A stretch of 7,368 nt of DNA. It comes from Neptunomonas sp. GTDB lineage: Bacteria; Pseudomonadota; Gammaproteobacteria; Pseudomonadales; Balneatricaceae. The DNA is taken from assembly GCA_004195305.1 (NCBI GenBank), contig SDWN01000005.1, forward strand, positions 1 through 7,368. The letters are read 5' to 3'. This document shows, in pieces, positions 5,637-7,368 of this stretch. The notes under the pieces were generated by a model. It searched no databases, was not told where the DNA came from, and saw only the letters and a list, made by a program, of their open reading frames with translations. Positions within the stretch are counted from its first letter, which is position 1, and the number at the start of each line of letters is the position of its first letter. Made by a program: the position numbers and the translations under genes.

Positions 5637-5686
5637 TATGTTTGATCGCAACGGCTGTCTTTGAATAACCCACAGGATTCTCCATC

Positions 5687-7225
5687 ATGCAGGACTCCCG
5701 GCCACTCCCGTCGACTATTCCGGATCCGATTCAGGCAGCCGACAACGACAGCCTGCCCACCCAGTATGCGGCCATTGATCTGGGCTCGAACAGCTTTCAC
5801 CTGATCGTGGCACGCCTGGTTCAGGATGAACTGCAGCCGATCGACCGCCTGGGCGAAAAAGTACAGCTGGCTGCAGGATTGGATACCCACTGGCAACTGG
5901 ATGAGGCCGCCCAGACCCGAGGCATGGCATGCCTGGAGCTGTTCGCGCAGCGCATTGCGGGAATCCCCCGGGAGCAGATCCGCGTCGTCGGTACCAACAC
6001 GTTGCGCGCGGCCTATAACCGGATGGCGTTTATCGAACCGGCCGAAGCGCTGCTGAATTGCCCGGTAGAGGTGATATCCGGACGCGAAGAAGCGCGCCTG
6101 ATCTACCAGGGCGTGGCGCACTCGCAGGCCGATGACGGCGATCGGCGCCTGGTAATCGATATCGGTGGTGGCAGCACCGAACTGATCATCGGCGAACGTT
6201 TTTCACCGATCGAGCGGGAAAGCCTGCATATGGGTTGTGTCTCCTACACCCAGCGTTACTTTGCTAACGGCCAGCTCACCCACAGCAACTTCAACAATGC
6301 GATCCATGCGGCCCATGTCGAACTCCTCAGCATTCGCAAGCGCTACCGCAAGCTGGGCTGGTGCGATGCCCTGGGCGCATCCGGGACGATTAAAGCCGTG
6401 CTGCGTCTGTGTCAATTTGACCCAACCGGCCCCCAGCACCTCTCGCTGCTACATCTTAATCAACTGAAACAGCGACTACTGGAATTTGGAAGCGTGGAGG
6501 CGATCCTGTTTGATGCACTCAAGCCTGAGCGTGCTCGCGTACTGCCCGGCGGTCTGGCGATCCTGATTGCAGTGTTTGAATCGCTGCAGATCGATACCCT
6601 GGGTTTTTCCACCGGCGCCCTGCGCGAAGGCCTGCTCTACGACTTGGTCGGCCGACGCCAGCATGAAGATGTCCGCGAACGCACCATCAATGCGCTGATG
6701 CAACGCTATCACATCGATACCGAACAGACCGCCGCGGTGGAAAACACCGCCTTGGTATGCCTCCAACAGACGCCTTTTTCAGCCGCTAAGTATCGTAATC
6801 TGATTAGCTGGGCTGCGCGCCTGCACGAAATTGGCTTGTCGATAGCGCACAGTCAGTTCCAGAAACACGGCGGCTATCTGATTCAGCACTCCGACCTGAT
6901 GGGATTCAGCCAGAGTGAGCAGCTGCAGCTGGCACTGTTGGTGCGAGGTCACCGGCGTAAACTGCCGCTACAGGAACTGGAACAGTTTCGGCCGATGCGG
7001 CGCCAGATCCTAATGGCCCTATGCATGATTTTGCGGCTGGCGGTGCTGCTCAATCAGAGCCGGCTGGCCGAGCAGGTCCCCGAGTTAACACTCGACTATC
7101 ACGAAGACCATCTGCACCTGATTTTTACACCAGGCTGGCTGGATGAGCACCCACTGACCCTGACCAATTTGCAGCGGGAGGCGGATTACCTGGGGGTGGT
7201 TGGTTATCGGCTTACATTCCGTTAA
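5687..7225 (+). CDS. ppx: exopolyphosphatase
   Basis: Ppx releases orthophosphate from the ends of long-chain polyphosphate. The 512-residue protein matches E. coli Ppx (513) along its length as recalled. The N-terminal ASKHA/Ppx-GppA domain has the phosphate-1 loop AIDLGSNSFHLIVAR (29-43), VVGTNTLR (100-107), SGREEARLIYQGV (131-143) with the catalytic glutamate at about Glu135 (E. coli Glu121), the phosphate-2 motif VIDIGGGSTELIIG (156-169), and GASGTIKA (230-237). STGALREGLLYDL (308-320) closes this half. The C-terminal HD-like half carries WAARLHEIGLSIAHS (375-389), a QHSDLMGF segment (400-407) and LVRGHRRK (418-425), the helical part that distinguishes long Ppx from short forms; GppA is the main alternative but matches less well. 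ATG at 5687 has AGGA 9 bases upstream. No ppk is in the window. It is transcribed away from ubiX. All key residues are intact. Confidence 0.96.
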   Translation: MQDSRPLPSTIPDPIQAADNDSLPTQYAAIDLGSNSFHLIVARLVQDELQPIDRLGEKVQLAAGLDTHWQLDEAAQTRGMACLELFAQRIAGIPREQIRVVGTNTLRAAYNRMAFIEPAEALLNCPVEVISGREEARLIYQGVAHSQADDGDRRLVIDIGGGSTELIIGERFSPIERESLHMGCVSYTQRYFANGQLTHSNFNNAIHAAHVELLSIRKRYRKLGWCDALGASGTIKAVLRLCQFDPTGPQHLSLLHLNQLKQRLLEFGSVEAILFDALKPERARVLPGGLAILIAVFESLQIDTLGFSTGALREGLLYDLVGRRQHEDVRERTINALMQRYHIDTEQTAAVENTALVCLQQTPFSAAKYRNLISWAARLHEIGLSIAHSQFQKHGGYLIQHSDLMGFSQSEQLQLALLVRGHRRKLPLQELEQFRPMRRQILMALCMILRLAVLLNQSRLAEQVPELTLDYHEDHLHLIFTPGWLDEHPLTLTNLQREADYLGVVGYRLTFR

Positions 7226-7241
7226 TAGGCCCCCGGGCTCG

Positions 7242-7333
7242 TTAATCCAAGCCTGTTAATCTGAGCCACTTAATTTGGGCCACTTAATCCGCGTCTCTTA
7301 ATCTACGATCATTTTATCCTCGCCTATTTAATC
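7242..7333. repeat. degenerate tandem repeat, 14-base period, TTAATC core
   Basis: TTAAT(C/T) recurs at 7242, 7256, 7270, 7284 and 7298, exactly 14 bases apart. A decayed copy follows (TTTTATCC at 7312) and another TTAATC at 7328. The working consensus is TTAATC(C/T)(A/G)NGCCNC; copies at 7256 and 7270 share GCCACTTAAT across the junction. Because TTAA reads TAA on both strands and 14 is not a multiple of 3, stops occur in all six frames, so the array is non-coding. It begins 16 bases after the ppx stop and is cut short by adapter sequence. Its role is unknown: protein-binding array, decayed satellite or transcript-end element. Confidence 0.6.
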
Positions 7334-7349
7334 CAGAAGACCACTACCG

Positions 7350-7368
7350 CTGTCTCTTATACACATCT
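7350..7368 (+). other. Tn5 mosaic-end (Nextera adapter) contamination at contig end
   Basis: The last 19 bases, CTGTCTCTTATACACATCT, are identical to the engineered Tn5 mosaic end used in tagmentation libraries. The mosaic end is a synthetic hybrid of the natural IS50 ends, so its presence exactly at the sequence end shows untrimmed adapter, not biology. The genuine sequence ends at about 7349. Confidence 0.95.

Noticed and set aside
5636..6121. 161-codon minus-strand frame
   Set aside because: It is the antisense of the ppx N-terminal region, a long shadow caused by GC-rich codon bias.
7226..7240. GC-rich symmetry GGCCCCCGGGC right after the ppx stop as a terminator
   Set aside because: The stem is 4 bases with a 2-base loop and no T-run; it cannot form a usable terminator hairpin.
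7314..7322. TTATCC as a DnaA box within the repeat array
   Set aside because: The remaining three positions differ from TTATCCACA, and the core is better explained as a decayed copy of the 14-base repeat.
7350..7368. A natural Tn5/IS50 end
   Set aside because: Natural IS50 outer and inner ends differ; this exact 19-mer is the engineered mosaic end, at the very end of the sequence.
1..7368. CRISPR array, tRNA, rRNA or insertion sequence
   Set aside because: No regularly spaced direct repeats of CRISPR length, no tRNA-like cloverleaf or rRNA segment, and no transposase or flanking inverted repeats were seen.

Overview
The window reads as chromosomal sequence from a Gram-negative, ubiquinone-making gammaproteobacterium. 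This is inferred from a 512-residue Ppx that aligns almost end to end with E. coli Ppx as I remember it, a UbiX flavin prenyltransferase, a LoiP/YggG-type outer-membrane M48 lipoprotein, an LpxR-type outer-membrane beta-barrel and an AraC regulator of the Arabinose_bd class. Most of the DNA is GC-rich (52-70% in the 60-base rows I counted). The LpxR-like gene is clearly poorer (25-42% in sampled rows). Genus cannot be fixed from the sequence alone.

Layout, left to right. 1-974 (-): AraC-family regulator, start intact, last few residues lost at the window edge, with a good sigma70-like promoter at 1028-1056. 1207-2226 (-): LpxR/DUF2219 outer-membrane protein with a signal peptide. 2471-3088 (-): small class I SAM methyltransferase with two inverted repeats upstream. 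3314-4066 (-): M48 metalloprotease lipoprotein. 4067-4428: a 362-base gap that is not empty. On the + strand it carries a promoter-like pair, a strong 5' hairpin, a possible pseudoknot and a terminator-like hairpin with a U-run, together suggesting an undescribed small RNA or attenuated leader. 4429-4641 (+): 70-residue unrecognised small protein with a very strong ribosome binding site. 4811-5398 (-): ubiX. 5687-7225 (+): ppx, divergent from ubiX. 7242-7333: degenerate tandem array with a 14-base period built on TTAATC. 7350-7368: the synthetic 19-base Tn5 mosaic end used in Nextera libraries, so the right end is a library artefact and the array is cut off there.

The genes do not form one pathway. 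The shared themes are cell envelope (LpxR-like lipid A deacylase, M48 lipoprotein) and housekeeping metabolism (prenyl-FMN for ubiquinone synthesis, polyphosphate breakdown). Most genes are separated by 150-360 bases, and there is no obvious operon. The best candidates for something new are the possible structured RNA at 4167-4281 with the small gene behind it, and the 14-base repeat array after ppx.
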